NCBI GenBank assembly: GCA_965230625.1 | Contig: CBDDLL010000001.1 | Coordinates: 4,464,001-4,528,000, forward strand | Direction: 5' to 3' | Length of the DNA: 64,000 nt | Source of the DNA: Saccharicrinis sp965230625 | GTDB lineage: Bacteria > Bacteroidota > Bacteroidia > Bacteroidales > Marinilabiliaceae | In this document: positions 63,956 to 64,000 of the stretch, piece by piece | Layout of the letters: every line of letters starts with the position of its first letter | How positions within the stretch are numbered: the first letter of the stretch is position 1 | Position numbers and translations under genes: made by a program | The notes under the pieces: generated by a model | Databases searched by the model: none | Seen by the model: the letters and a program-made list of their open reading frames with translations, nothing else | Told to the model about the DNA's origin: nothing

Positions 63956-64000
63956 ATGACTAAAATGGGAAAAACAATAAAAGTTGTCGTGAACATTCTG
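63956..64000 (+). CDS. Start of the next gene in the terpenoid operon (partial)
   Basis: An ATG at 63956 (or in frame at 63965) opens MTKMGKTIKVVVNIL, which runs off the window. It is co-directional with the propellers. The first residues could be the beginning of a membrane or enzyme N-terminus; nothing more can be said. Confidence 0.5.
   Translation, partial: MTKMGKTIKVVVNIL

Overview
The window looks like the chromosome of a Bacteroidota bacterium, probably a marine or gut Bacteroidales/Marinilabiliales-type organism. The signs are AT-rich DNA, promoters of the TTG-N19-TAnnTTTG type, mostly absent Shine-Dalgarno sequences, a type IX secretion C-terminal sorting domain, lipoproteins with acidic residues after the lipobox, a DUF6922-type antitoxin and an IS701-family element. 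No rRNA, tRNA or CRISPR array was found.

Layout. (1) 0-11.5 kb, all on the minus strand: a RecQ-like helicase with an N-terminal PD-(D/E)XK nuclease, whose C-terminus continues in the -1 frame across a U_UUU_UUA site, plus a tail-anchored coiled-coil protein (a defence-like pair). Next come two small membrane proteins and a leishmanolysin-like metalloprotein, then a three-gene exported operon (propeller-like protein, 783-aa exported protein, repeat lipoprotein). (2) 11.5-13.2 kb: a gene-poor zone with gene remnants and an exact 140-bp tandem duplication. (3) 13.2-37.05 kb, all plus strand: a tightly packed block with 4-nt overlaps and tiny gaps. It encodes two small membrane proteins, an M15-type peptidase, a zinc-dependent phospholipase C-like protein, a CARDB-like protein, an M64-like HExxH protein, a DUF6603 giant and three more very large conserved proteins of unknown function (1151, 1830 and 621 aa), and a DUF4760-like protein. 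This is the best candidate for an undescribed multi-protein system. (4) 37-41.4 kb: a scar zone with a hydrolase lacking a start codon, an IS701-family element, and an AbiEii-like toxin (frameshifted) with a HTH-DUF6922 antitoxin. (5) 41.8-44 kb: TrmH-type RNA methyltransferase, GH13 enzyme and a membrane protein.

(6) 44.4-49.4 kb: a Nudix-wHTH regulator with a palindromic operator over its own promoter, then, after a highly structured leader, an SPFH protein, a NAD-kinase-like protein and a 710-aa methyltransferase fusion; this suggests a NAD-linked cassette. (7) 49.8-53.1 kb: a T9SS cargo protein and a lipoprotein hydrolase, convergent across a strong bidirectional terminator.

(8) 53.4-64 kb: a single long operon. 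It encodes an Fe-S protein, a radical SAM enzyme, a DUF116-polyprenyl synthetase fusion, two terpenoid-cyclase-type proteins (one with the DxDD motif of squalene-hopene cyclases) and three PQQ-like beta-propellers. This looks like an uncharacterised terpenoid pathway. The second propeller arose by tandem duplication, because a decayed 84-nt piece of the cyclase 3' end sits just upstream of it.

Four genes (helicase, AbiEii toxin, transposase, alpha/beta hydrolase) carry frame or start lesions. Either these are genuine decay/recoding, or the assembly has homopolymer indels; raw reads would decide. Functional names come from motif and family recognition by eye, without database searches.
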